From: WTGA01 sp965214055
GTDB taxonomy: Bacteria > Pseudomonadota > Gammaproteobacteria > Arenicellales > Poriferihabitantaceae
NCBI GenBank assembly: GCA_965214055.1
Contig: OZ243931.1
Span: forward strand, 1,922,001 to 1,986,000
Direction: 5' to 3'
DNA length: 64,000 bases
This document shows, piece after piece, positions 26,578 to 35,960 of the stretch; position 1 is the first letter of the stretch, and every line of letters starts with the position of its first letter. Both the position numbers and the translations under genes were made by a program. The notes under the pieces are model-generated. The model worked only from the letters and a program-made list of their open reading frames with translations. It searched no databases and was not told where the DNA came from.

Positions 26578-29019
26578 TCAGTGGTTGGATCGGGGCCGGG
26601 TATTCCCGGCATCCCATACGGCATCTTCCAGAATGACTGCCCGGCGGGGGCTGCCCAGAACGGATATTTTCACCTCTGTACCCGGATTCGCAATGTCGAC
26701 CGCCACGTATCCGAAGGCAAGATAGTGGCCAATGCCGTAGCCATAGCCTCCAGAAGAGACATGGCCCACAGGAGTCCCATTGTACCAGATGGTTTCTGAG
26801 CCCAGGGGGTCTGCCTGGGGGGCCTGGTCGACGGGTTCGTCCAGTTTCAGGTAGACCAATCGCCATCTGGTAGCCGGAGCTGTGGACCACTTTGCGCCCT
26901 GGAATCCGGTTTTTCGGGAAAACCGCAGGAGGCTGGCTTCGGCCAGGGTGACTTCATTGGTGATTTCACTTCCTGAGCGGTATGCCTTTTCCATTCGCAG
27001 GGAATTCAATGCGGCGGAACCCAGATGAACGAGGCCTTTGCCGGCTTCCGTTTCCACCAGGGCGGTGTATACCTTCAACATGTGATCAATGGGGATATGC
27101 AGTTCCCAGCCCAGTTCACCGGTATAGGTGACCCGCATGGCACGAACATTCTCTACACTGGCAACGGTTATGTGCCGGACGGACAACCATCTAAAATCGG
27201 TGTTGCCCAGTTCCGCGGTGGTGCATTCACCGAGAATCGTTCTGGAAGCGGGCCCGGCAAGCATGAGGACGCCATAGTCGCGGGATCGGTTCCGGATGAA
27301 AACGGATTCCTCCGGGCGGACCTGTGTTTCGAGCCAGTTCATGAGGGATGCCTCCCGGGTGGCGGCATACACCAGGTAATAGTGATCCTTCCCCAGTTTC
27401 GCCAGTGTGGCTTCGCCTTCGATCCGGCCGTTTTCCAGGATGAAATACGTCAGGGTGATACTGCCAATCTGGTTCGGCAACCCATTGGATGATACCCGGG
27501 CCAGGTAATTTTCCGCATCCCCTCCCGAGATCTCCAGTTTTGCAAATGCGGTCAGGTCCGCGATTCCGGCATGCTGCCTCAATCCCCGGACTTCGTTGCC
27601 GACAATCCCGTGAAGCCGGGTCCGGGAAAAACTTTCCACATGCTTTTGTGGCATTCCATCCACCGCATACCAGTAAGGTCTTTCCCAACCGCAGATGTCC
27701 TGGTAAACCGCCCCTTTTTCCTGCAGGACCGCATACAGGGGCGAAAGCCTGGAATGGGACGGGCGGCAGCCGGGCCGGTCCATGGCCGGGAATGGAATTT
27801 CATGCCGGAGCAGGTAATCCTCCTTTGCCTTTTCAATGCGGTAGACCTCGTCGATGTTCGCTCCAAACCGTCTTGGATCAAAACTGGCCATGGAGATGTC
27901 GGCGGCACCATGGATCATCCATTGGGCCAGATACTTGCCGGCCCCCGGTCCCCATGCAATGCCCACCTGGGAACCACAGCACAGCCAGAAATTCCGGATA
28001 CCGGATGGCCCAAGCAGCATATTTCCGTCTGGCGGATGGGTGATGGCACCATGCACGACCCGTTTGATTCCGAGGTGGGCGAATACCGGCATTCGCTCCA
28101 TGGCATTTTCCAGCCAGGGTGCAATCCGGTCATAGTCGGCCTCAAACAGTTCGTTTTCCGATTCCCAGGGGGTTCCATGGTCCCACACCGTGGCCGCATT
28201 GGCCTTTTCGTAAATGCCGATCAACCCGGATTTCTGTTCCATGCGGATATAACCGGACACTTTCCGGTCATCCCGGACCACCGGCAATTCACTGTCCAGA
28301 TCGAGGAATTCGGGAACCGTGTCGGTGACCAGGTAGTGATGAAGCATATTGGCGATGGGAAGGTCAAGGCCGACCCACTTCCCAATTTGCCGGGCATAGG
28401 TCCCCCCTGCATTCACAACCCGTTCCGTACGGATGTCCCCCTGTTGTGTATGCACGGTGAATTCTCCGTTCGGTTTCGCAGTAATGCCTGTGACGCGATT
28501 GTGCCGGACTACTTTCCCTCCCATTATCCGGGCGCCTTTGGCCAGGGCGAAGGTGACACCGGCTGGGTCAACATGGCCATCGCCGCGGGTATGCAACGCC
28601 GACCGGATACCCTCCAGATTGTAAAATGGATGCAATTCCCGGATGCGTTCGGGACCCACGATTTCCATCGTATGCCCCAGTCCCTTGCCAATGGACCAGG
28701 TATAGTGCAACCAGTCCACTTCCGCTTCTTCATAGGCGACCCGCAGGCTTCCACTGGGATGCCAGCTGCAGGACTGCCCGGTTTCCTTCTCCAGCCTCGG
28801 GTAGAGTTCGGTGCCGTACGCTGCCATTTTTGCCAGGCCATAGTGGCTGACGGAGTGGGTAATCTGCCCCGCTGCGTGCCAGGTGGACCCGGACGTCAGT
28901 TCCCCTTTTTCAAGGAGGATGACGTCTGTTTCCCCTTCTTTGCACAGATGATAGGCCAGGGAGCAACCCATCACACCGCCGCCGATAATCACGGTTTTAG
29001 CCTGGGAGGGTAGGGTCAT
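26578..29019 (-). CDS. FAD oxidoreductase-GcvT fusion (dimethylglycine/sarcosine dehydrogenase-like)
   Basis: 813 residues. The N-terminal DAO-type FAD domain opens KTVIIGGGVMGCSLAYHL; GSTWHAAGQITH has the Trp-His pair whose His (H48) carries covalent FAD in dimethylglycine dehydrogenase. An FAO_M linker follows, and the C-terminal ~350 residues are an aminomethyltransferase (GcvT) domain (GELGWELHIPIDHMLKVY, AYRSGSEITNEVTLAEASLL). Such enzymes demethylate N-methylglycines and pass the one-carbon unit to tetrahydrofolate. ATG 29017-29019 gives MTLPSQAKTV; the frame is open for 47 more codons upstream. The exact substrate is not fixed. Confidence 0.88.
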   Translation of the reverse strand: MTLPSQAKTVIIGGGVMGCSLAYHLCKEGETDVILLEKGELTSGSTWHAAGQITHSVSHYGLAKMAAYGTELYPRLEKETGQSCSWHPSGSLRVAYEEAEVDWLHYTWSIGKGLGHTMEIVGPERIRELHPFYNLEGIRSALHTRGDGHVDPAGVTFALAKGARIMGGKVVRHNRVTGITAKPNGEFTVHTQQGDIRTERVVNAGGTYARQIGKWVGLDLPIANMLHHYLVTDTVPEFLDLDSELPVVRDDRKVSGYIRMEQKSGLIGIYEKANAATVWDHGTPWESENELFEADYDRIAPWLENAMERMPVFAHLGIKRVVHGAITHPPDGNMLLGPSGIRNFWLCCGSQVGIAWGPGAGKYLAQWMIHGAADISMASFDPRRFGANIDEVYRIEKAKEDYLLRHEIPFPAMDRPGCRPSHSRLSPLYAVLQEKGAVYQDICGWERPYWYAVDGMPQKHVESFSRTRLHGIVGNEVRGLRQHAGIADLTAFAKLEISGGDAENYLARVSSNGLPNQIGSITLTYFILENGRIEGEATLAKLGKDHYYLVYAATREASLMNWLETQVRPEESVFIRNRSRDYGVLMLAGPASRTILGECTTAELGNTDFRWLSVRHITVASVENVRAMRVTYTGELGWELHIPIDHMLKVYTALVETEAGKGLVHLGSAALNSLRMEKAYRSGSEITNEVTLAEASLLRFSRKTGFQGAKWSTAPATRWRLVYLKLDEPVDQAPQADPLGSETIWYNGTPVGHVSSGGYGYGIGHYLAFGYVAVDIANPGTEVKISVLGSPRRAVILEDAVWDAGNTRPRSNH

Positions 29020-29212
29020 GTTGTTTTGGTGCGGGTAGAAAAGAAGAGGTGCAGGAATACGCTTGGGGATTGTATCTCCAACGTGACAGATGAAAAGATC
29101 ATGGAAGATGGATTGCCTGATCCAATAATTAACGGGATTCGGGGTGAAATCGTCGGGCACATCGCCCTGCGGGATTCACTGCGTCGTGGGGGCATCCTCC
29201 CGGTTTCGGTTT

Positions 29213-30535
29213 CTACTGCAGTACCGTGTGGATGGTTTGATCCAGTTTATCCACCATTTCCTCAACATGGATGGATTCAAGGATAAACGGCGGAGCAAGC
29301 AGGATGTGGTACCCCAGTTTTCCATCAATGGTGCCTGCATTGGGATAGACCATGAGGCCATTGTCCATGGCGACTTTCCAGATGGCATTATCCAGCTTCA
29401 GGTCGGGGCTGAAAGGTTGTTTGGTGGTCCGGTCTTCAACCAGTTCAATGCCCACGAATAGTCCCCGTCCCCGGATATCGCCAATATTCGGGTGCTCAGA
29501 AAACCGGTGCCCCAACGCTGAAAACAATTCGCTGCTGCGGGTTCGTACATTGTCAAGAAGGTGATGACTGTCCATGTACTTTTGCACGGCCAGTGCACAG
29601 GCGGCGCCGCTGGGATGGCCCACATAGGTGTGTCCATGCTGGAAGTTGCCGCTGCCTTCACGAATGGCTTCGAATATCTTTTGTCCGACCAGGGTTGCGG
29701 CCATGGCCTGATAACCGCCACCGAGGCCTTTCCCCACGGTCATCATGTCGGGAAGGATGCCTTCATCCTCGAATGCATGGTAACGGCCGGTCCGGCCCAT
29801 GCCGCACATGATTTCGTCCAGGATCAGTAACACACCGTAGTGGTCGCAAATCTCCCGAACCCGCTTGAAATATCCAGGTACCGCTGTCAGGGCTCCCGCT
29901 GTGGCTCCCACCACGGTTTCGGCAATGAACGCAATGACCCGGTTCGGTCCCTGCTGTTCAATGACCTGTTCCAGTTCGTTGGCCACTCGCAATCCATACT
30001 CTTGTTCGGATTCCCGGCCCGTTTGGTCGCGATAGGCGTAACAGGGTGAGATATGATGTGAACGGTTGAGAATGGGCGTGTAGATCTGACGACGCCACCG
30101 GTTGCCGCCCACTGACAGGGAGGCGATGGTGTTGCCGTGGTAGCTTTGCCGCCGGGAAACAAACAATTCCCGTTCAGGTTCGCCGATCTCGACAAAGTAT
30201 TGCCGTGCCATTTTCATTGCGGTCTCAATCGCTTCCGAGCCACCGCAAAGAAAGTACACTTTGTCCAGGGCACCCCCCGTGCGGTTCGCCAGCAGTTCAG
30301 CCAGTTCTTCCGCCACATCCGTGGTAAAGAAACGGGTATGGGCATAGGGCAATTCACGGATCTGGGTGTGGACCGCCTCCATGATCTCGGAGTTGCTGTG
30401 CCCGAGACATGATACCGCAGCACCGCCACAGGCATCGAGATATTGTTTGCCCTGATGGTCGATGATGTAGACCCCATTCCCCTTTACCGCCCGGGGCAGT
30501 TCCTGCTGAATATCTCGATGAAAAATATATCCCAT
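29213..30535 (-). CDS. Class III PLP-dependent aminotransferase
   Basis: 440 residues of fold type I. ILDEIMCGMGRTGRYHAFED contains the PLP-contacting Asp240, and K269 in PDMMTVGKGLGGGYQ is the Schiff-base lysine. YHGNTIASLSVGGN is the usual aromatic/His motif near the cofactor. Class III enzymes act on omega-amino acids, diamines or beta-alanine/taurine-like amines, and the acceptor cannot be predicted. It is upstream of the FAD-GcvT gene on the same strand with a ~190 bp gap, so a common pathway is possible. Confidence 0.9.
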   Translation of the reverse strand: MGYIFHRDIQQELPRAVKGNGVYIIDHQGKQYLDACGGAAVSCLGHSNSEIMEAVHTQIRELPYAHTRFFTTDVAEELAELLANRTGGALDKVYFLCGGSEAIETAMKMARQYFVEIGEPERELFVSRRQSYHGNTIASLSVGGNRWRRQIYTPILNRSHHISPCYAYRDQTGRESEQEYGLRVANELEQVIEQQGPNRVIAFIAETVVGATAGALTAVPGYFKRVREICDHYGVLLILDEIMCGMGRTGRYHAFEDEGILPDMMTVGKGLGGGYQAMAATLVGQKIFEAIREGSGNFQHGHTYVGHPSGAACALAVQKYMDSHHLLDNVRTRSSELFSALGHRFSEHPNIGDIRGRGLFVGIELVEDRTTKQPFSPDLKLDNAIWKVAMDNGLMVYPNAGTIDGKLGYHILLAPPFILESIHVEEMVDKLDQTIHTVLQ

Positions 30536-30900
30536 GGTGATTTTCTTGTGCCGTGCCAGAACCCTGGCCGGTCTGTCAGGTTATCTGGTTGGCGACCGGA
30601 AAAATCCGTCCGGCGATACCCGGTGAACATGGAATTTGACCAATCATGCCATCCCGGGTATCCGCTTTTCCCGGCGTCGAATGCGATGCGCCAAGTATAC
30701 CTTTTTTCCAGCAAAACCACAGGGTGAAAAGCAGGGAATACGGATTTTCAGGGTGATGCAATCTGAAGTGGATTCCGGTATGCTATTGTAAAGCCCGAAG
30801 GGCAAGGTAGTGCAGATCAGGCTTCATTTGGCTTTCTGACCTTTATTCCGATACCTGTTCTGCTGTGGGTGCTTTGTGAAAGACGGGTGATGTCCAACAT
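30536..30900. other. Non-coding leader region between aminotransferase and TAXI-TRAP genes
   Basis: No open frame here looks coding. The two flanking genes are divergent, so the stretch must contain both promoters. The only clear structure is the 18 bp tandem repeat immediately to the right. Confidence 0.5.
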
Positions 30901-30954
30901 TAACATTCAGACAATCGATAACATTCAGACAATCGATAACATTCAGACAATCGA
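30901..30954 (+). repeat. Three perfect tandem copies of an 18 bp unit
   Basis: The unit TAACATTCAGACAATCGA occurs three times without mismatch (30901-30918, 30919-30936, 30937-30954), ending 25 bp before the start codon of the TAXI solute receptor. There are no spacers, so it is not a CRISPR array. It could be a set of regulator-binding iterons or an expression-tuning repeat in the 5' leader. Confidence 0.9.
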
Positions 30955-30979
30955 TGAATTCTACTGAGAGAGAGAATCA

Positions 30980-31948
30980 ATGAAAAAACTATTTTCAACC
31001 TTATTATCCGGGGTGTTGTTTGGTGTATTTGCCTATGCAGGCACTGCATCCGCTGAGCAACAGTTCATTTCCATCGGCACCGGTGGAGTCACCGGCGTTT
31101 ACTATCCAACCGGTGGAGCGATCTGCCGACTCGTCAACAAGAATCGAAAAGAGCACGGCATTCGCTGCTCTGCCGAGTCTACCGGTGGTTCCATCTACAA
31201 TATCAATACCATCCGTTCCGGGGAACTTGAATTCGGCGTGGCCCAGTCCGACTGGCAGTACCATGCCTTCCATGGGACATCAAAATTTGAAGACCAGGGT
31301 GCATTTGAAAACCTGCGTGCCGTGTTTTCGGTTCATCCGGAGCCCGTTACCGTGATTGCCAGTGATTCTTCCGGCATCAATACCCTGACCGATGCCAAGG
31401 GCAAGCGGCTCAACATCGGCAATCCCGGATCCGGCACACGTGGTACCTGGGAAGTCATTGAAGCCGCCCTGGGATGGGAGCGCAGCGACCTTAAGCTGGC
31501 AGCTGAAATGAAGTCCGCGGAAACCGGACAGGCGGTTTGCGATGGCAAGATCGATGCCTATTTCTGGCTGGTTGGTCACCCTTCCGCCCTGACCCAGGAA
31601 TCGTTGGCAACCTGTGATGCCCATCTGGTGAGCGTTGAAGGCGAAGCCATCGACAAGCTGGTTGCGGACAACCCGTATTACCGTACTGCGACCATTCCCG
31701 CCGGCATGTACAACAATGAATCCGACATTGTCACCTTCGGGGTGGGCGCGACTTTTGTCAGCAGTGCCGATGTGCCGGACGACGTGGTCTATGTAGTGGT
31801 CAAGGCAGTATTTGAAAATTTCGAGGATTTCAAGAAACTGCACCCGGCTTTTGGCAACCTGAGTGAAACGGAAATGATTTCCGATTCCCTGTCCGCCCCA
31901 CTTCACCCTGGCGCAGAAAAATACTATAAAGAACGGGGTTGGCTGTAA
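30980..31948 (+). CDS. TAXI-family TRAP transporter solute-binding protein
   Basis: A 322-residue periplasmic receptor. Signal peptide residues 1-25 (cleavage after GTASA), then FISIGTGGVTGVYYPTGGAI, the defining TAXI opening, and YNINTIRSGELEFGVAQSD. TAXI receptors capture carboxylates or amino acids such as glutamate for a sodium-coupled permease. The permease gene follows 119 bp downstream after a strong hairpin. The ribosome-binding site GAGAGAGA precedes the ATG. Confidence 0.95.
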   Translation: MKKLFSTLLSGVLFGVFAYAGTASAEQQFISIGTGGVTGVYYPTGGAICRLVNKNRKEHGIRCSAESTGGSIYNINTIRSGELEFGVAQSDWQYHAFHGTSKFEDQGAFENLRAVFSVHPEPVTVIASDSSGINTLTDAKGKRLNIGNPGSGTRGTWEVIEAALGWERSDLKLAAEMKSAETGQAVCDGKIDAYFWLVGHPSALTQESLATCDAHLVSVEGEAIDKLVADNPYYRTATIPAGMYNNESDIVTFGVGATFVSSADVPDDVVYVVVKAVFENFEDFKKLHPAFGNLSETEMISDSLSAPLHPGAEKYYKERGWL

Positions 31949-31962
31949 TCCGCAGCGCAATC

Positions 31963-31989
31963 AGGGCAGGCTGGAGCTCAGCCTGCCCT
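31963..31989 (+). terminator. Strong intercistronic hairpin (attenuator/processing site)
   Basis: AGGGCAGGCTG (31963-31973) pairs perfectly with CAGCCTGCCCT (31979-31989) around a five-base loop; only CTTT follows, so it is not a full rho-independent terminator. Placed between receptor and permease, it would allow more receptor than permease to be made, as is common in binding-protein-dependent transport operons. Confidence 0.7.
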
Positions 31990-32067
31990 CTTTACAATTG
32001 TTAGACCGCATTTTGGCGGCCAGGGTTTGCGCGATGGAAAAACCCGACAGCTTAAAGAGAGGTACCG

Positions 32068-34680
32068 ATGGCAGAAAACAATGATTCCCAGGACAATCTG
32101 GAAGAATTTTCAACCGTAGATACCGGGGGGCGCAATCCTGCGGGCTGGGAAGGCAAGCTCATTGCATATGTAGCGTTTGTCTGGGCATTGTTTCAGTTGT
32201 ATATCGCTTCAAATCTGCCGTTCTGGCTGACGGATGTAACCGGTATCAGCGTCATCGTCACCAATTCCAATGCGCGGTTGATCCATCTCGCATTCGGGTT
32301 TTTCCTGGCAACCCTGGCTTTCCCCCTGCTGAAATCCAGCCCGAGGGACCGAATTCCCTGGTATGACTGGATACTGGCCATTGCCGGGGTGGCCTGTTGT
32401 CTGTATATCGTGGTGTTGCGAAACGAAATTGCCGTTCGTGCAGGGCTTCCTACTACGGCAGACCTGGTTGCGTCCACCATCGGGATGCTGATTCTGGGCA
32501 TTACGGTCTACCGTTCCCTGGGATTGCCGTTGCTCATCGTCGCCAGTGTTTTTGTCAGTTATGTCTTTTTTGGCAATGCCGACTGGATGCCGGAAGCCAT
32601 CCAGTGGAAAGGGGCTTCCTATGGCAAGGCGATGTGGCATTTCTGGATGCAGAACGAAGGTGTGTTTGGGGTTGCCCTGGGAGTATCCGCGACCCTGATA
32701 TTCCTGTTTGTGCTGTTCGGTTCCATCCTGGAAAAAGCAGGTGCCGGAAATTTTTTCATAAAAATTGCTTTTGCATTGTTGGGGCATTTGCGTGGCGGGC
32801 CTGCCAAGGCCGCCGTGGTGGCTTCTGCACTGAGCGGGATGTATTCCGGTTCATCCATTGCCAACACGGTTACCACTGGAACCTTTACCATCCCCCTGAT
32901 GAAACGTACCGGTTTTTCTCCGGAAAAGGCCGGTGCGGTGGAAGTGGCTTCATCCACCAACGGACAACTCACGCCGCCGGTTATGGGAGCGGCGGCATTC
33001 CTGATTGCCGAGTTTACGGGAATCAGCTACCAGGAAATTCTTAAACATGCGCTGGTACCGGCCCTGGTTTCGTATATTGCGCTGTTTTATATCGTTCATC
33101 TTGAAGCGATGAAGATGAATTTGCAGGGATTGCCCAAACCCCCGTCTTCGCTTACGTTTGTTCGGAAAATGATGGGTTTTCTGGGTGGATTTATTGGCAT
33201 TGGACTGCTCGGCATCATCGTTTACTTTGGACTGGGGTGGATCAAGGTGGTTGCACCCGACGCGGCGTTCTATATCGTTGCAGTGGGTTGTATCCTGTTT
33301 TACCTGTACCTGCTCAAACTCGCCTCGAAAATCCCTGACCTGGTGGTGGATGATCCAGATGCGCCGATTACCGAGTTGCCCCACGCGGGGAAAACCGCGA
33401 TTACCGGGTTGTATTACATTTTGCCGATTGTCATCCTGATCTGGAGTATCGTTATCGAACGCCTTTCCCCTGCGTTGTCGGCGTTTTGGGCGGCCATTGC
33501 GATGATCATTGTGACGATTACCCAGCATCCCGTGAAAGCATTTATGAGGGGGTCCGGTGAGTATGGCAAGGCGTTCAAGGTTGGTGTCTGTGACTGGGTG
33601 CAGGGGATGATGGCCGGGTCGCGCAATATGATCAGTATTTCTGTAGCCACCGGTGCGGCCGGGATTATCGTGGGTACGATTTCATTGACAGGGGCCCATC
33701 AGGTGGTCGGGGAGTTTGTTGAATTCCTCTCCGGCGGATACCTCATTGTCATGCTACTGCTGGTGGCCGTCATGAGCCTGATCCTGGGCATGGGATTGCC
33801 CACGACGGCCAACTATATTGTGGTTTCATCGCTGATGGCACCGGTCATCATTACACTGGGGGCGGCAAACGGGCTGCTCGTCCCGCTCATCGCCGTTCAT
33901 TTGTTTGTATTTTATTTCGGTATTCTGGCGGATGACACGCCGCCAGTGGGGTTGGCTGCGTTTGCAGCGGCAGCGATCTCCAAGGGTGACCCGATCAAGA
34001 CCGGTATCCAGGGGTTTGCCTACGATATCCGGACGGCTCTATTGCCATTCCTGTTCATTTTCAATACTGAATTGCTGCTCATTGATGTTTCCCCCCTAAA
34101 GGCAATATTTATCTTCGTCATAGCGGTTATCGCGATGATGTTGTTTGCGTCGGCAACACAGGGGTACCTGTTCACGCGTAACCGGAAGTGGGAATCGGCA
34201 CTGCTGTTGCTGATCGCGTTTACGCTGTTCAGGCCCGGGTACTGGCTTGATCAGGTTTCATCCCCCTATATCAGTAGCGAGCCCAGCAAAGTATATGAAG
34301 TCGTCGGGCAGGCGACACCGGATGGTGTCCTGACAATGGTGGTAAGCGGCCCTGATTTTGATACCGGGGAAATCGCATCCACCACCATATTGGTTCCTCT
34401 GGGCGAACCTGCGGAAGCCGCAAAAAGGCTGAACGATGCGGGCTTGAACGTCATCGTGGAAGACGGGTTTGCGGTCATTGAAGAACCGTTTCCGGGGACC
34501 CCTTTCTTCGAAACCGTCGGGAAACTCTTTGACTTTTATGGAGATGAACCCGTGCGGATTGCCGATGTTCGCAGCCCGGCTGAGCGGATGCCCAAAGAAG
34601 TGTTTTATATTCCAGCAGTCGTGTTGCTTGCGTTGATCGTTTTGTTGCAGCGCCGAAGAATACGGAACGACGGGGCATAG
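32068..34680 (+). CDS. TRAP transporter fused permease (4TM/12TM)
   Basis: 870 residues, the fused DctQM type that pairs with TAXI receptors. The N-terminal ~150 residues form the small subunit. The large DctM/IT-superfamily domain begins near residue 180 and includes YSGSSIANTVTTGTFTIPLM, STNGQLTPPVMGAAAFLIAE and LILGMGLPTTANYIVVSS, characteristic of this class. A C-terminal extension of ~120 residues after the last core helices contains a soluble segment and one final helix ending in a basic tail. It uses a sodium gradient to import the receptor-bound ligand. Confidence 0.95.
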   Translation: MAENNDSQDNLEEFSTVDTGGRNPAGWEGKLIAYVAFVWALFQLYIASNLPFWLTDVTGISVIVTNSNARLIHLAFGFFLATLAFPLLKSSPRDRIPWYDWILAIAGVACCLYIVVLRNEIAVRAGLPTTADLVASTIGMLILGITVYRSLGLPLLIVASVFVSYVFFGNADWMPEAIQWKGASYGKAMWHFWMQNEGVFGVALGVSATLIFLFVLFGSILEKAGAGNFFIKIAFALLGHLRGGPAKAAVVASALSGMYSGSSIANTVTTGTFTIPLMKRTGFSPEKAGAVEVASSTNGQLTPPVMGAAAFLIAEFTGISYQEILKHALVPALVSYIALFYIVHLEAMKMNLQGLPKPPSSLTFVRKMMGFLGGFIGIGLLGIIVYFGLGWIKVVAPDAAFYIVAVGCILFYLYLLKLASKIPDLVVDDPDAPITELPHAGKTAITGLYYILPIVILIWSIVIERLSPALSAFWAAIAMIIVTITQHPVKAFMRGSGEYGKAFKVGVCDWVQGMMAGSRNMISISVATGAAGIIVGTISLTGAHQVVGEFVEFLSGGYLIVMLLLVAVMSLILGMGLPTTANYIVVSSLMAPVIITLGAANGLLVPLIAVHLFVFYFGILADDTPPVGLAAFAAAAISKGDPIKTGIQGFAYDIRTALLPFLFIFNTELLLIDVSPLKAIFIFVIAVIAMMLFASATQGYLFTRNRKWESALLLLIAFTLFRPGYWLDQVSSPYISSEPSKVYEVVGQATPDGVLTMVVSGPDFDTGEIASTTILVPLGEPAEAAKRLNDAGLNVIVEDGFAVIEEPFPGTPFFETVGKLFDFYGDEPVRIADVRSPAERMPKEVFYIPAVVLLALIVLLQRRRIRNDGA

Positions 34681-34868
34681 GTGTTGTCAAGCGACATCAA
34701 TGCCCGTCCAATCCCCGGAATGGCTGGATCGTTGTCGTAAGCGGCATGCCACCGGTTCCATTTTGGACAGGTTCGCCGGAAAACGCCGGGGTTACATGCC
34801 CGGGGGTAATGTCAATCGGGGTCCAGGACCTTAAATTTGGCAGGGCCTTACTGGTTGGAGAAAGGGGG

Positions 34869-34902
34869 GGACCACCAGGGAGGGATATCGCCCTGGTGGT
34901 CC
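34869..34902 (+). terminator. Strong 12 bp hairpin downstream of the TRAP permease
   Basis: GGACCACCAGGG (34869-34880) pairs perfectly with CCCTGGTGGTCC (34891-34902) around a ten-base loop. No T-run follows. It probably ends or protects the transport-operon transcript, but it is 190 bp beyond the permease stop. Confidence 0.55.
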
Positions 34903-34940
34903 AGAATCTACGATTAAGGGGGGGTTGCCGATAAATCGAG

Positions 34941-35015
34941 CCCCTGTATTGCCGTATATGGAACGATCGCGGGGCAACCCATACCCTAATAGGGTAAATA
35001 TCGTTCGTACAGGGG
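34941..35015. repeat. Nested inverted repeats upstream of the MORN gene
   Basis: CCCCTGTA (34941-34948) pairs with TACAGGGG (35008-35015), and inside it GAACGAT (34961-34967) pairs with ATCGTTC (35000-35006), with a small ACCCT/AGGGT hairpin (34983-34995) between. This could fold as a branched structure or be an operator/insertion-related element. It ends 70 bp before the MORN start codon. Confidence 0.5.
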
Positions 35016-35085
35016 CCAATGGCTGGCGGCCTGTCTGGTGGGATTCCTGCATAATGGGGTCGCAACCAAACCATCGAGGCACAAA

Positions 35086-35628
35086 ATGAAAATCAAGATA
35101 CTGGCGGTTCTGGTAGCCGTATTAATCACACCATTGGCCGGAATCGCGGAGGTGATCACAACCCCGGACGGTACGGTTGAAGAAGGTCTGTATGTGAACG
35201 GCCTGAAACACGGACAATGGGTGATCAAATACCCGAATGGTAATGTTGCAGAAGGTCCGTATGTGAACGGCCTGAAACACGGACAATGGATGATCACATC
35301 CCCGGATGGTGAGGTTATGGAAGGTCCGATGGTGAACGGCCTGGCACACGGACAATGGGTGACCACATTCCCGGACGGTGAGGTTATGGAAGGTCCGTAT
35401 GTGAACGGCCAGGAACACGGACAATGGGTGACCACATTCCCGGACGGTTCGGTTGTGGAAGGTCCGTATATGAACGGTCAGAAACACGGGCATTGGGTGA
35501 CCACAAACCCGGACGGTTCGGTTATAGAAGGTCCGTATGTGAACGGCCAGCAACACGGACAATGGGTGACCACATTCCCGGATGGTACGGTTAAGGAAGG
35601 TCAGTATGTGAACGACCAACCACAGTAG
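35086..35628 (+). CDS. Secreted MORN-repeat protein (7 units)
   Basis: 180 residues. A signal peptide (residues 1-21, MKIKILAVLVAVLITPLAGI) is followed by seven 23-residue MORN units of the form PDGxVxEGPYVNGxxHGQW with almost no other sequence. The units are also close copies at DNA level (69 bp period, about 35148-35622), showing recent tandem duplication. MORN repeats form beta-hairpin solenoids used in membrane or protein contact. With a signal peptide it is probably periplasmic or surface exposed. Function is unknown. Confidence 0.9.
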   Translation: MKIKILAVLVAVLITPLAGIAEVITTPDGTVEEGLYVNGLKHGQWVIKYPNGNVAEGPYVNGLKHGQWMITSPDGEVMEGPMVNGLAHGQWVTTFPDGEVMEGPYVNGQEHGQWVTTFPDGSVVEGPYMNGQKHGHWVTTNPDGSVIEGPYVNGQQHGQWVTTFPDGTVKEGQYVNDQPQ

Positions 35629-35960
35629 TGGGCCTGGTCCGCGGGGGCCGGTCAAAGGGTGTTTGTTTGTATGTTAGCAAACAGACATACAGCTAACGTC
35701 CATTGGGTTCCGTACAGACCCGCCGAATTACGAGGGCCGAACACGGACCCATTATCCATTGGCCGGGTACAGGGCCTGCATATTGAGCAGGTCGGCAGGC
35801 TGGGCATCCGAAAAATCCTGGACAGAGCCAGAAATGGTTTGATTTGACAGGGTGGATAGCGGGAACCGTGTCTTCGCGCAGAGCACGACCATGTTGTCAA
35901 ACAGGCCGGACAGGCGTATTTTATACTCTGTGCAGAGTGAACAACGTTCATCGCTGATCA
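35629..35960. other. Non-coding spacer after the MORN gene
   Basis: No convincing gene is seen. The stretch contains short repeated words (TCCATTGG followed by GTACAG at about 35699-35716 and 35755-35772). The word CCATTGGCC at 35756-35764 is inverted relative to GGCCAATGG at 35014-35022 on the other side of the MORN gene. The promoter of the Rieske oxygenase must lie at its right end. Confidence 0.4.

Noticed and set aside
27571..29013. A 480-codon plus-strand open frame opposite the FAD-GcvT gene
   Set aside because: The opposite strand encodes an unmistakable flavoprotein over the same span. The plus-strand translation is low-complexity and unrecognisable, so it is an antisense artefact of codon bias.
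30901..30954. CRISPR array
   Set aside because: Three head-to-tail copies without spacers; no cas genes in the window.
35148..35628. CRISPR-like or satellite array with 69 bp period
   Set aside because: The repeats are contiguous, in frame and translate to MORN units. There are no spacers or cas genes.
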